A model generated the notes under the pieces. It was not told where the DNA came from. It worked only from the letters and a program-made list of their open reading frames with translations, and did not search any database. A program made the translations under genes and the position numbers. Below, piece by piece: positions 24,901-33,688 of a stretch of 64,000 nt of DNA (position 1 is its first letter; every line of letters starts with the position of its first letter). Source of the DNA: Phoronis australis (taxonomy: Eukaryota > Phoronida > Phoronidae); NCBI GenBank assembly GCA_002633005.1, contig NMRA01000271.1, positions 415,028-479,027 of the forward strand. The letters are read 5' to 3'.

Positions 24901-27900
24901 CGTATTGTAGTGCAGTTTGGTGGAGCTTTGATTTCACTGAATTGAAATGTTTTCCAATCGCTCAAAAAATGGTGTCCTAGGCAATGCCTTAGTCATGCTT
25001 CTTGCAGAATTTGCGAGTCTAAAATCACTACCCATCTAGAAGTACTTTTGATAGACAGGTGTGTAATCACGTGACTGCGTTAAATTACTTATAGGAACCG
25101 AAGTCAATAAGTTTCTTATCAGTTATGAATTTAGTATATTTTTATACATTTACTTGCCTATTTTTAATGTTTTCTTTGTTTATTATTAGCAGTAGGCAGT
25201 GGTTATGTGGGATTCCCTGAAAATGTAGTTGCACCATCATGAGTTTGATGTGAGCTGTCAAAATCATAGTACAACTTAGTTTGAAAATGGGGAACCCAAA
25301 GGTCACTAGGTGGAGCTACTAAAACAATGGCTGTACCAGAAATGCCTGCATTCATACATCTCTGGGGGCTCTGTGGTGATGGTTTAGCGGTTTCATGATC
25401 TCAGTGTATCCAGGCTAGTACTCCGTAGATAAAGTTTCTTCCAGAAAAGATATGGAAGATCATGCCAAATACACAAGTGAAAGGCTAATGTAACGCGAGA
25501 ATGCTTGTGAATATTCTAGCTTAAGCTAGTGAAATGCTGGTCGCTGAAGGGATTAGTTGGTGACGTTCATTTGTTGATTTAGGGTATGGGATTGTTATTT
25601 ATTATGAGATGGAATTCACTGTTTAAATGTTTCATAAGTGAATATTTCTCGTGTATTTTTTAAGTGTAAGCTAATGTCTAGGGTCTACGGAACACAGCCT
25701 AAATGTTCACAAACAGGGATCGTTTTTTCATTTTTAGCACCACCTTGTGAATATCAAGTTGTTTGTTGAACATAATCATGCAAAAGAGTTCCATCTCAAG
25801 CTAATGTAATTCACCACCTGGGTAATTGCTGGTTAGTATGAGATAGTCACTGAATACACTTAGCATACAGACTGGTGTGTGCAGATTGAAATGCAAGGCT
25901 TGTTTTACCTCAGGCTGCAAACCTACAGCTTGTTAATTCTATCCCATTTTCCAGCAAAATGTTGCATATTATAGATAATTGTATCTAAGATTGTCTGTGA
26001 AAAACCTTATCTTTTGTTTTTGTTTGTACGTTACACTAAACAAAATTTCAAGATTTCACGTCCAAGCAAATAAACGCTCGTGACAGTGATTGAGAATTCC
26101 TTTGAGATTAGGTAGGATCCTAAAATAATCAGTTTTGATTAACATCGTATCTTAGAAATGGCTGACCAGATTCACAAGAAGCTTCTATGTTAGGCATTAG
26201 TTTTAAAAAGATTCATTTTTGTATCGGGGTTATCAAAAAATTGGTACAAACTTTCCTAAAAACAAGGTAACATGGTCTAATCTGTGGTATAAAGTCGAAA
26301 ATCAAATTTTACGTAATAATTTTTATTTTTAGAAAATACATGGTATTACTTATGACGAGTGAAATTTGATGGTTCTATAAATATTTGGATAAATGTACAG
26401 ACTTGTCAATTCATAACCTTGAATAGGAATTTTCTGATCTTATTCTAAACTGAGCAAAAACAGTTTTACACAGAAATCACTGAAAAAAAATTGAAATCGA
26501 TGTTTTTGTATTTTTGTGAACAGTTGTTTTGCTTTTTGGCTAATTAAATTTGGGAGTAGTTACTTGAATTGAACAAGATCTCGTTCAGTGGGAGTTGTTG
26601 TAATTCCAGGCAAATCTTCAGAACAGTACAGACAACAACTGGGGTCATTTGGTGTGTCTGGTGATCTGGCCTTGCGTCCGGTGTCCAGTCTCTCTGGAGG
26701 TCAGAAAAGTCGGGTGGCTTTTGCAGCAATATGTATGTCAAAGTAAGTGATGATCTATGAGCGTGCAAGCATTCAGGCCTCTCAATTGTGGGGCCAAATA
26801 TCGGCCCATTTCCCTCCGAGAGATGTTTAAAACTCGTGCGAAATTCCCCTCACCAGTTCCAAATATTACCCTCAAGAATCACTTAAGCTGTCCCAGAATT
26901 TGGGAACCAGTTTTCTCCACTGAGTAATAATCATCAAACTGGTTCTCAAAATCAGGGGCCTTTTTTAGTGACTATTGCCGTGTGTAGTATACCATTCTTT
27001 TTATCCGTCTGGGCTCAGAAATGTAAAGCATCTTAACCTTTTTTAAAAATATGTCAATCCTAAATGCATTTTCGACTTCTGCAATAAGCCATGACTATTC
27101 ATGCGGCGTGCAGGCTCTCCATGTTTAATAAGCATTGCTTGGGTGTCATTTTGTATAACGAACTGTTCCTTTTTAGTCCCAATTTCTTCATTCTGGATGA
27201 ACCTACTAATCACCTGGACATGGAAACTATAGAAGCTTTAGGAAGAGCCATCAACAAATTTCAGGTACTGCGTTGTGTGTGATACTTTTGAAAATATATG
27301 TTTTTATCATTGGTTGGCAGTGGTCTGTCTCGAGAGACAATAGATATGTGCCCTCAGTCAGTCGTTGGTCGGATTGCTGCGTCGCCTGTGACTAAAAATT
27401 CTGATTCTGCTGTGGCATGTCCTGTTGCTGTTGTCACACGTGTACATTTTGAATCTGTTCAGTAGGAGCAGAGGCTGCCCTCTGACACCTGTTTTTTTAT
27501 TCTTATCATTATCATTATCAGTGTTATTGTTTAAACAAATGGTATTAGAGCTACGCTAGCTTTTGAAGATTCGAGCTTCCTCAAATTCCTGTTGTGCACT
27601 CGAAAAGACACGTTTGGTATGTGTGGATGCTTTCGCTGGGTTGGGGAGGGGCAATGTAGAACAGTGGTTTGGACTATGGCTTGTGAGTTGTGAGACCAGA
27701 GTTTACATCCAGACTACGAGCACTGTTCTTAAGGTCTCTCGCCTTCACATGCTTAATCTTAACTTGCGTGTGTGAAAGGGGGGAGGAGTGTGGCATGAAT
27801 GTCGAGGGTGTTCATGTAAACCTGCTCTCGGTACTGTCAAGACTGCATTCATTGTGAGCGTTCTAAACATGGAGGCCCGTGTTGTGAAAAACACTGCGCA

Positions 27901-28467
27901 TTGTACTAGTTTGGTGCTTGTTTCAAAGCAGCTATAAGCCCGTGTTCCGTCTTAGAAGGGAACTGTTGACTTAGACCACATACCACTATGAAACTGGTCC
28001 CAACTTGTTCCTTACTTAGAAGGGAAGTGATTGCCGGCTTTGCATAGAGCCGACAGCGTGTTATTTCTTGAGACCATGCTCAGTGCGTAAACTGACTCAC
28101 TGCGACCAGCCAACTTGAAGAGCCTGGTGTCAACCAAAATGAAACGGGTTCTTTTGAAGGCCGGAAATCACTAAATTTATGTTGGAGCAGTTCGAGACCA
28201 ATTTCATAACACCGTAAGTGGTCATTAAGTCAGTTGGGAGATGGTGGCACCAGCCAACTTGGGTTTTGATTTAAAATTTTCTATTCTTCAATGTATTCTG
28301 TTTTCTTTCCAAAGGGAGGGGTCATCCTAGTGTCCCACGATGAGCGGTTGATCCGCGTTGTGTGCAAAGAACTGTGGGTTTGTAGTGGAGGCACGATAGC
28401 AGCACTGGACGGAGGTTTCGACGAGTATAGGAAAATAGTAGAGCAGGAGCTGGCATCAGAAAGTTGA
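6910..28467 (+). CDS. ABCF3: ABCF3, ATP-binding cassette subfamily F member 3 (one exon missing from assembly)
   Basis: Soluble twin-ATPase of the GCN20/ABCF family; it has no membrane domain and family members act with ribosomes and translation factors. Exons: 6910-6982, 8596-8737, 10100-10238, 12115-12212, 12617-12739, 13817-13921, 14615-14776, 16121-16264, 17251-17307, 18152-18174, 18453-18508, 19391-19467, 21110-21284, 23971-24151, 26610-26742, 27177-27264, 28315-28467 (TGA 28465-28467). All have GT-AG borders and matching phase. The ATG at 6910 opens [16 protein letters not shown], like the vertebrate N-terminus. Domain 1 has Walker [10 protein letters not shown] (~212-220), signature EFSGGW (~330-335) and Walker B LLLLDEPTN (~351-359). 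Domain 2 has [28 protein letters not shown] and VSHDER. 642 residues are seen; about 67 expected between exons ending 18508 and starting 19391 (first H-loop and following helices) are absent, where a single N lies. The family assignment is secure; the function in this organism is inferred. Confidence 0.96.
7698..7819. mobile_element. Short fold-back element (MITE-like) in ABCF3 intron 1
   Basis: Arms at about 7697-7735 and 7781-7819 are reverse complements with a few mismatches; both contain 'aatggaccctgat' or its complement. It has no coding capacity. It sits 40 bases upstream of a solo LTR, so intron 1 holds adjacent insertions. Confidence 0.75.
7862..8515 (+). mobile_element. Solo LTR of a Gypsy-like retrotransposon
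   Basis: The 654-bp segment starts TGTGACGGGA and ends TCCCGTTACA, the inverted TG...CA ends expected of an LTR (one mismatch in ten). It is flanked on both sides by ATTT (7858-7861 and 8516-8519), a 4-bp target-site duplication. Inside are a TATA-box candidate TATAAAAA (8091-8098) and a polyadenylation signal AATAAA (8325-8330), in the order expected for U3-R on the plus strand. No internal domain follows, so this is a recombination product left behind. Superfamily is inferred from duplication length and ends only. It lies in ABCF3 intron 1 in sense orientation, so it could supply a cryptic promoter or poly(A) site. Confidence 0.85.
8780..9075. repeat. Repeat with CTTCTATTAGAG motifs
   Basis: 'cttctaatagtggctgg' near 8783 pairs with 'cctggccactattagatg' near 8829 as a short hairpin. 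It is followed by repeated 'ggcttctattagag'-like blocks near 8972, 9011 and 9049. The pattern suggests remnants of an inverted-repeat element, but its boundaries were not resolved. Confidence 0.4.
10291..10395. mobile_element. Fold-back element with 38-bp arms in ABCF3 intron 3
   Basis: 10291-10328 and 10358-10395 are reverse complements with two mismatches, separated by 29 bases. It lies just downstream of the exon ending at 10238 and just upstream of a second hairpin family member at 10411. It has no coding capacity. Confidence 0.85.
10411..10464 (+). repeat. Hairpin family H1, copy 1
   Basis: It begins TTTTGAGAACCAGTTT and ends AAACTGGTTCTCAAAA around a conserved ~22-base loop. Related copies lie at 14425-14482, 26896-26953 (inverted) and 43971-44026. 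Sequence just outside the stem ('gtgacttgttacc'-like) is also shared, so the mobile unit is longer than the stem. Confidence 0.85.
10790..11041 (+). mobile_element. MITE family M2, copy 1 (CAGGGCTTGGAAT ends)
   Basis: It starts CAGGGCTTGGAAT and ends ATTCCAAGCTCTG, i.e. ~13-bp terminal inverted repeats, with a T/A-rich interior containing 'tttcctc' repeats. Two further copies occur in the same gene, same orientation: about 16872-17102 and 19721-19960. The CAGGG ends resemble hAT-type termini, but target duplications were not confirmed. Confidence 0.8.
13817..13921 (+). CDS. ABCF3: ABCF3 exon 6, Walker A of first ATPase domain
   Basis: The exon encodes 35 residues, including [19 protein letters not shown]. 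The P-loop lysine and the following two threonines are intact, so the first nucleotide-binding site looks functional at this position. The exon enters and leaves in phase 2 with TTTCAG and GTAAGT borders. Confidence 0.95.
13993..14068 (+). repeat. tRNA-like SINE head
   Basis: It has an A-box-like TGGCTTAGTGG and, ~45 bases on, a B-box-like GGTTCGGAATCC, which has one extra base relative to consensus. The acceptor stem does not close, so this is a tRNA-derived SINE fragment and not a working tRNA gene. It lies in ABCF3 intron 6. Confidence 0.5.
14425..14482 (+). repeat. Hairpin family H1, copy 2
   Basis: CATTTTGAGAACCAGTT pairs with AACTTGTTCTCAAAATG around the loop shared with the other H1 copies ('gcctgttagtcagtgga'). 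The flanking 'ggtgacagtccc' on the left matches the complement of the right flank of copy 1, so the family carries longer terminal inverted repeats. Confidence 0.8.
14951..15275 (+). repeat. Dispersed repeat family R2, uninterrupted copy
   Basis: It starts 'aaagtggaacttgca' and ends 'agcataattaggagcatgc'. It is matched block by block by 22189-22755, which carries an extra ~200-bp insertion. The pair defines a ~325-bp interspersed repeat of unknown class. No coding region was seen. Confidence 0.75.
16872..17102 (+). mobile_element. MITE family M2, copy 2
   Basis: The interior and right end ('cattggccttccaagccctg') match copies at 10790-11041 and 19721-19960. The left end is eroded. It sits ~150 bp upstream of the exon carrying the first ABC signature. 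Confidence 0.65.
17251..17307 (+). CDS. ABCF3: ABCF3 exon 9, ABC signature of first ATPase domain
   Basis: The 57-base exon encodes [18 protein letters not shown] after a split arginine codon; the LSGGQ-type signature is FSGGW, as in other ABCF3 proteins. The donor ACA|GTAAGT at 17308 is strong. The last ~30 bases of the exon plus the donor are the founding unit of the 45-bp tandem array immediately downstream. Confidence 0.95.
17279..17850 (+). repeat. 45-bp minisatellite derived from an exon end and its splice donor
   Basis: GTAAGT occurs at 17308 (the real donor) and then at exactly 45-base spacing: 17353, 17398, 17443, 17488, 17533, 17578, 17623, 17668, 17713, 17758 and 17803. Each unit repeats a version of the exon 9 end (TTGGCTAGAGC..TTTACA) followed by GTAAGTCGAAGTAAGG. 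Alternate units share variants, giving a 90-bp higher-order period. All eleven downstream copies keep GTAAGT while flanking bases vary. A final partial unit near 17830-17850 has lost the donor. Because 45 is divisible by three, the minus strand has a ~200-codon open frame that is purely a by-product. Confidence 0.95.
18152..18174 (+). CDS. ABCF3: ABCF3 exon 10, 23-nt microexon with Walker B
   Basis: The exon is bounded by TTTTAG and GTGAGT and encodes PDLLLLD, the hydrophobic strand and first aspartate of Walker B. The catalytic glutamate is completed by the next exon (18453-18508: [19 protein letters not shown]). Skipping the microexon would shift the frame, so its inclusion is needed for a working first domain. 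Confidence 0.93.
18560..18790 (+). repeat. Dispersed repeat family R1, copy in ABCF3 intron 11
   Basis: Blocks 'tttttcatttttcaggggctt' (split by mismatches) and 'gagcaaatgaaatttcactt' match copies near 1300-1460 and 5620-5780. The insertion is on the left flank of the region where the missing ABCF3 exon should be. Confidence 0.45.
19310..19310. other. Single N: probable contig join hiding a missing ABCF3 exon
   Basis: The expected exon for ~67 residues between LENYLQ (ends 18508) and FIDRFRYN (starts 19391) cannot be found in any frame of this interval. Both flanking exons are in phase 0, so an exon of about 200 bases, divisible by three, is required. The single N most likely marks lost sequence of unknown length. 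Confidence 0.75.
19721..19960 (+). mobile_element. MITE family M2, copy 3
   Basis: It starts CAGGCTTGGAATTTTCCTC and ends CATTCCAAGCCTTG. It matches copies 1 and 2 across the 'tttggttt', 'tcattattttgacttta' and 'tttttgtcattggtcatt' blocks. Same orientation as the host gene. Confidence 0.8.
20033..20217 (-). mobile_element. Short inverted-repeat transposon (family M1), copy 2
   Basis: This is the reverse complement of the element at 6084-6246, with the same GACCTATT-type ends and the shared 'tctgattggtcagttaa' and 'ctgtcactcaaaatcctgg' blocks. It is diverged from copy 1 and non-coding. Confidence 0.8.
20811..21064. mobile_element. MITE just upstream of an ABCF3 exon
   Basis: The left end GCCCTGTTTCTTGAAGGGAC and the right end (complement) GACCTGTTTCTCGAAGAGAC are terminal inverted repeats extending ~30 bases, through a shared GGCTTTTGT block. 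It has no coding capacity. It ends only ~45 bases before the acceptor of the exon starting at 21110, so it must include or border that exon's branch point region. Confidence 0.75.
22189..22755 (+). repeat. Dispersed repeat family R2, copy split by a tRNA-like insertion
   Basis: The outer parts (22189-22237 and ~22445-22755) align with 14951-15275. The middle ~200 bases have no counterpart there and contain a tRNA-like head. This nested structure dates the inner insertion as younger than the R2 copy. Confidence 0.7.
22238..22330 (-). repeat. tRNA-like SINE head nested in repeat R2
   Basis: On the minus strand there is an A box TGGCCGAATGG and, ~45 bases later, a B box GGTTCAAGTCC, followed by CGG and a TCGTCACC end. 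Both RNA polymerase III boxes fit well. The 5' acceptor strand does not pair with the 3' strand, so it is read as a SINE head or decayed tRNA and not a functional tRNA. Confidence 0.55.
23971..24151 (+). CDS. ABCF3: ABCF3 exon 14 of those seen, Walker A of second ATPase domain
   Basis: The exon opens [19 protein letters not shown] and continues through [18 protein letters not shown], including the Q-loop glutamine of the second domain. The P-loop lysine is intact. It is phase 0 at entry, phase 1 at exit. Confidence 0.95.
26610..27264 (+). CDS. ABCF3: ABCF3 exons with second signature and Walker B
   Basis: Exon 26610-26742 encodes [20 protein letters not shown] then the [10 protein letters not shown] signature block. 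Exon 27177-27264 encodes [19 protein letters not shown], the second Walker B and D-loop, and ends AINKFQ. The intron between them (26743-27176) contains hairpin H1 copy 3. Catalytic residues of the second site are all present. Confidence 0.94.
26896..26953 (-). repeat. Hairpin family H1, copy 3 (inverted)
   Basis: TTTGGGAACCAGTTT pairs with AAACTGGTTCTCAAA, and the loop is the reverse complement of the loop in copies 1, 2 and 4. The right flank 'agtgactattgcc' matches the right flank of copy 4, so flanking termini are conserved too. Confidence 0.8.
27655..27722 (+). repeat. Possible tRNA-like SINE remnant
   Basis: 'tagaacagtggtt' and 'agagtttacatcc', ~35 bases apart, resemble decayed A and B boxes. 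It is in ABCF3's last intron and followed by 'ctctcgccttcacatgc', which has no match that I found. Weak call. Confidence 0.3.
28315..28467 (+). CDS. ABCF3: ABCF3 last coding exon
   Basis: The exon encodes [20 protein letters not shown], then a short C-terminal strand region ending LASES and TGA. It holds the second domain's H-loop histidine (VSHDER). The acceptor is TTTCCAAAG. The protein C-terminus is of normal family length. Confidence 0.96.
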   Translation, partial: GGVILVSHDERLIRVVCKELWVCSGGTIAALDGGFDEYRKIVEQELASES

Positions 28468-28694
28468 TTGGACTCAAGTCACGTGATTGTGTAGTGTTAC
28501 TTTTGCTGGTGCTCGCAATCTGTGACATATCGAAGTATGTCCAATTTTGACTAACCTTAGAACAGCGCATGTGATCAGATTCAAATGAAGTTGTCAGATA
28601 CTCTACTGTACTGTTATTCAAAGATGCTGTTGGATTTGTTTTTAAAGTCTTCCGCTTTGGCATGAGGGTGTATTGTGAGAGAACTCAAAAGTTA

Positions 28695-28700
28695 AATAAA
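28695..28700 (+). promoter_or_regulatory. Candidate ABCF3 polyadenylation signal
   Basis: AATAAA lies 228 bases after the stop codon, the first canonical signal downstream on the plus strand. It would give a ~250-base 3' UTR. Use of this site is inferred. Confidence 0.55.
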
Positions 28701-31700
28701 AGCAAAAGGCTAATTTAGAAAACTGTAACAGCGTTTTTGACATTTCGTATTGATCATTTATGTCAAACCAAATTTTGTCATGTTGTCGATGCCATTTTTG
28801 CTATGAATGTAATTTCCTTTTTTGCTGTGAATTTTAGTAAAAAGACTGGTCATGTTAGCCAGTTAATGGCAGAATGGCATAAAGTCAAGAATCAAGCTCT
28901 ATAGACGTTTATATGTTCAGGAAATATTTTCTTTCACACAGTTAAATGGTTTTGTTATATTCATTCACTTGTTGATATGAATGTTGTGGGCATGGTGAAG
29001 TTCGTTCATTTTTCCCAAAAATGCCAAATTTTGCCTTTTTTCATGGGCTTAGGATAGTGCTACTGTTTCACAGTTTTTACAATTTGTGGAAACCATGCTA
29101 AAAAAAATGTCATTTTTGCTCAAAGACCCATGCATCGCCATTGTTTTGGTTCATGTTTTTGTGTGAAACACTTCTGTTTTTAACATATGATACAAAAATA
29201 TTTGTAGGCTGTCTGGTACATGTTGTACCAGATGTACGCAGGCCGTTCTGGTGCGCCCTTTACACTGTTGGCCTGGAACCACTTTCGTGTTTTGTTATCA
29301 CCTATCCCACTATGCCACACTGCCTCCTCAGTTAGTGTTCCTGACTGCAGGTGGCAAACCATCAATGAAGTGACTTCTTTGATTACATCATCGAAAAATT
29401 CATCACCACAATTTTGATTTGTTCCAGTTTTGCGATTTCAGCTTGACCTATAATTAGCGCTACATGGGTCTCTAATAGATGTCTCTGTTAAAAGTTTGAA
29501 GAAACAAAATTCCAATGTTGTCCAGTTTTTCTACACCAAGGAAACATTACTTAACAGTAGTATTTCTTTCTCTCTTTCTAAAAATCCATATTTGTTGTCT
29601 TGAAAATAAATATTTCAACATTGGTACATGGATTACTCGTTTTGTTCTTTCTTAAGTATGTGAATTCTCTTAAAAATTACATCTCTACCCTTGGCGCTGT
29701 TACATGATTAGATAAGATCCATGAGTTGCTGGGTGGAATTTATTGGATATGTGCGATTTTGCAAATATATGCCTTTATTCGTAATATTCAACCTATATCT
29801 AGCGCAGCTTCAGGGATACGATTATTACTATGGTTTTATGCTAATAAAAGTTCTTTGTAAAAAATTGTGGCTTTAGTGGGAATTCGCGTGCCACACATAA
29901 AATTTCGCAAAAAATGAAACTACTATTCAATTGATGTCAACCGATTGTGGCAGTTAATGTTGCAGTACTTTTGTACATTTGAGTCATTGCAGTGTTGGTA
30001 TGGTATTTTAGTTCTGAGCCGAGATACCAGCTCTTCTGGAGTGTCATAGAAGTGAAGATAGTATTTAAATTTAAATGTTTTCTGCAAAAAATTCTGGAGA
30101 TCGAAAATTTCGCTTTTGTATGTTTATACGATCGAATTTTGACTCTGTGCTTTCTAGCTATATTGTATTTATGTACAAAAAGTGGTGAAGACATTTGAAA
30201 TGAACCGACCACTCTACCGCTCGGGTTAACGCCCAGTTTTGGAAAGCCGCATGCACTGCTAACGCTACCTATATATTTTTTATTTTTTAATTGAAAAGGC
30301 AATAACCCACGCTGCTGGTCAGCTTTAAACATTTATTTGCTTTCTACAATTGCATACATGCAATTAACAAGTTTTAATGTGCATTAAAACCAGAGGGGAA
30401 ACTATCATGAATTGGGACGAACAAAGTTAAAAATGTACTGCCTTCAACTTACATTTTAAAATAATTAGTTTATATACAGTAATAAATTTTGTTATTCAAA
30501 ATGCTAAAGGACTATTATTTTAACGAGTACTGGTAAATTAAACAATCTATTCTTCTATCAGTGAACGCTTCCCAATGATTCTGGCGAGGCAATTACATCC
30601 TTTAATGTTTCACATGCGCCGTGTACCGTTGACAGCAACTGTATCCTCATTGGAATTATACTGGAATTTGGTGACAAGATCTGGATCTCGAATTATTAAT
30701 GGTACATATCACAACTTAAGTACATTTGACACAAAAACTTTCAGGTATCCCTTGTGTGTATCTTGCTCCGATTGTATTATTGGGGGGTCAACGAGTGTGA
30801 TATTGTCTTGGATACGTTGTTTCATCATCATACGGCATTGCTTCGGTAACATACCATTTTCCTAATGCGAATGGACCCTTGTTGTGGAAGAGAGGATGTT
30901 GGCTGGGTTTACCAGTTGCACTGAAGTTTACAAGCAGGACCACAGTGAGTTCACTTTAAAGCGGCAACAAACCGGCGATAGAGACTAACATTTGATTTAG
31001 ACAACTTACTGCTAAAATTGGTCTCAACTTAAGTGATTTTTGGTCTAACTAGCTGTTTATTCCATTGCTGGAGATCATTCTCAGCCAATAAAATGCCGTG
31101 ACAAATCAACTTGTGAAGTCGGCATAGTTTCTTAAAAGGAGGCACTGAACAGTTCTCACAGGGGTTTGCCTATCAGAACACACGTCAATGGACTCTTCAT
31201 CCTTTCTTCACTTTGTCAAAAACTGCATGCAAATAAAGAAAAGTTTTTGAGTCATTTCATATCACAAGCCCTAAAGATGAGCCCAGAAACTTTATTCTCT
31301 CTTGTATTTTTGACCCTTTCACTCACACTGGAAACCAAGCTAAACTAAGGAAAATAGGGGCAAAAAATGAAAAATCGGCACTTTTCACCCCAAAATTACC
31401 ACTTTCCTGCCGATGCTCGACTAAAGCGAACATTAGATTCCGAAAACAAATTTCCTACCGATTCCAAAAATGTAGTCTAAAAGTACTGTCAACCAACTAG
31501 TTTTTTTGCAAATCTGGCTTGTTTGAGGGCTACCTGAAATCGCGGCCAATTTCTCAGTTGCTACACAGCAATGCACAATTGCAACAGGGGGCCACCATCT
31601 TGAAGAAGAGCTGAGTGCAGCTACAGCCGAGTGGCTTTTTTATTCTCAGGGAGTTCACAAATACAAACAAATCACATTCACTTGGACTACACACAATACC

Positions 31701-31868
31701 TATCTAAAAATTGCCCCCAAGTCTGGCCTACTACTAGATTTTATGAGTGCAAATTGGACGCGGCCGCAGCCTAACTGTTCAGTGCCACCAAAGCATCACG
31801 AACTCCCGGTTCCGTACAAGCCAAAATATTGGACTTGTTTTGACGAAGGAAATTTTTGAGACCAAGGC
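28701..31868. other. Convergent intergenic region, no gene recognised
   Basis: The region between the ABCF3 end and the minus-strand LicD-like gene has only short frames without family similarity. It contains an R1 repeat copy near 28720-29130 and otherwise anonymous AT-rich sequence. Confidence 0.55.
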
Positions 31869-32112
31869 GGGCCCGTTCCAAGAAACTGACTTAAGCTTAT
31901 TTTTTTCAAGTCCTAAGATTTTTCTCAACTTCCAAACTCTGAAACTTCCACACCCGGTAACGACATATCGGTAGTCGAAATTCAGGAAAAAAAATAAGTC
32001 AAAAACTTGCCTCCAGTTTAAGATCTCTTTCTTGAAACTGATTAGAGACAAATTTAAGTTTTATTTTATGATTTGTCTTACCTAAGTCAGTTTATTTTTT
32101 GGAACGGGCCCC
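31869..32112 (+). mobile_element. MITE family M3, copy 1
   Basis: It begins GGGCCCGTTCCAAGAAACTG and ends (complement) GGGCCCGTTCC, with AAGTCAGTTT- and TAAGATTT-type blocks in the interior. A relative in the window, 44315-44570, shares the ends and the internal 'gaaacttccac' and 'agatctctttcttgaa' blocks on the other strand. It lies ~110 bases beyond the LicD-like stop codon. Confidence 0.75.
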
Positions 32113-32221
32113 AATTTCATAAGGATAAGTGATCTACGCATAAAAGTACGTTTTGTGACGGAAGACGGATCGAATTATGATCTCTTGAATAAACATTGTC
32201 TCAAAAATTTCGCGTATCATT

Positions 32222-32752
32222 TCAAGCAAACCAACATTTCCACTTGTATGGCACTACATAATTCCACGACAAAGGATACCTCATTTTTAAGAACTTTACA
32301 TACTTGTGTGGAACATTTACCCTTGTGCCCAAAAACTGCACGTGCTGAAGAGGAAATACCATAGAGTATTCTAACGTTGTTTCACCAAGAACCTGTAACA
32401 GAAATAATCGAGTTTTCGGAATCACATTGATATGGTTCCGAACTTCTGGACTCGGCATATACTGGCATAATCTGTCACCACGACATTTCCTCCAGAAGAA
32501 CATATCCATATTTACTGTAACAGATTCGGTTTCTGTTCTTATTGAATACGAAGCTCCTCGATAGTTTGCCCTGATTCCGTATTTGGCCAATTCGTCCCTA
32601 AATTGCATTTGAAACACCGTTTCCTCTTCGTCTGTGCCTCCTAAGCGGCTGAAATCAACATCACCGTCGTGTCGAATTATGTCTCTGTTTCTGTAATAGC
32701 CTAGCAGGCTGCCATAGTCCAACCAATAACTCTGGTTTAAAGAATTTAAGAC
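32222..32752 (-). CDS. LicD-family (fukutin-related type) transferase, C-terminal exon, partial
   Basis: On the minus strand the frame runs out of the N gap as LNSLNQSYWLDYGSLLG and ends at TGA (32222-32224), about 176 residues. The WLDYGSLLG block, then YRNRDIIRHDGDVDF, matches the LicD domain, where the DxD acidic pair (DGDVD) binds metal and the nucleotide-sugar or CDP-alcohol donor. A later VFPLQHVQFLGTRVNVP block fits the family's C-terminal strand. Known relatives transfer phosphocholine, ribitol phosphate or similar groups onto glycans, usually in the Golgi; the substrate here is unknown. The exon has no start codon of its own: the N-terminus and any signal anchor are in or beyond the gap. 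The gene converges on ABCF3. Confidence 0.85.
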   Translation of the reverse strand, partial: VLNSLNQSYWLDYGSLLGYYRNRDIIRHDGDVDFSRLGGTDEEETVFQMQFRDELAKYGIRANYRGASYSIRTETESVTVNMDMFFWRKCRGDRLCQYMPSPEVRNHINVIPKTRLFLLQVLGETTLEYSMVFPLQHVQFLGTRVNVPHKYVKFLKMRYPLSWNYVVPYKWKCWFA

Positions 32753-33688
32753 NNNNNNNNNNNNNNNNNNNNNNNNNNNNNNNNNNNNNNNNNNNNNNNN
32801 NNNNNNNNNNNNNNNNNNNNNNNNNNNNNNNNNNNNNNNNNNNNNNNNNNNNNNNNNNNNNNNNNNNNNNNNNNNNNNNNNNNNNNNNNNNNNNNNNNNN
32901 NNNNNNNNNNNNNNNNNNNNNNNNNNNNNNNNNNNNNNNNNNNNNNNNNNNNNNNNNNNNNNNNNNNNNNNNNNNNNNNNNNNNNNNNNNNNNNNNNNNN
33001 NNNNNNNNNNNNNNNNNNNNNNNNNNNNNNNNNNNNNNNNNNNNNNNNNNNNNNNNNNNNNNNNNNNNNNNNNNNNNNNNNNNNNNNNNNNNNNNNNNNN
33101 NNNNNNNNNNNNNNNNNNNNNNNNNNNNNNNNNNNNNNNNNNNNNNNNNNNNNNNNNNNNNNNNNNNNNNNNNNNNNNNNNNNNNNNNNNNNNNNNNNNN
33201 NNNNNNNNNNNNNNNNNNNNNNNNNNNNNNNNNNNNNNNNNNNNNNNNNNNNNNNNNNNNNNNNNNNNNNNNNNNNNNNNNNNNNNNNNNNNNNNNNNNN
33301 NNNNNNNNNNNNNNNNNNNNNNNNNNNNNNNNNNNNNNNNNNNNNNNNNNNNNNNNNNNNNNNNNNNNNNNNNNNNNNNNNNNNNNNNNNNNNNNNNNNN
33401 NNNNNNNNNNNNNNNNNNNNNNNNNNNNNNNNNNNNNNNNNNNNNNNNNNNNNNNNNNNNNNNNNNNNNNNNNNNNNNNNNNNNNNNNNNNNNNNNNNNN
33501 NNNNNNNNNNNNNNNNNNNNNNNNNNNNNNNNNNNNNNNNNNNNNNNNNNNNNNNNNNNNNNNNNNNNNNNNNNNNNNNNNNNNNNNNNNNNNNNNNNNN
33601 NNNNNNNNNNNNNNNNNNNNNNNNNNNNNNNNNNNNNNNNNNNNNNNNNNNNNNNNNNNNNNNNNNNNNNNNNNNNNNNNNNNNNNNN
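32753..33688. other. Assembly gap (936 N)
   Basis: An uninterrupted run of N. It cuts the LicD-like gene directly inside its coding exon, so the 5' part of that exon and possibly more exons are lost. Confidence 1.
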
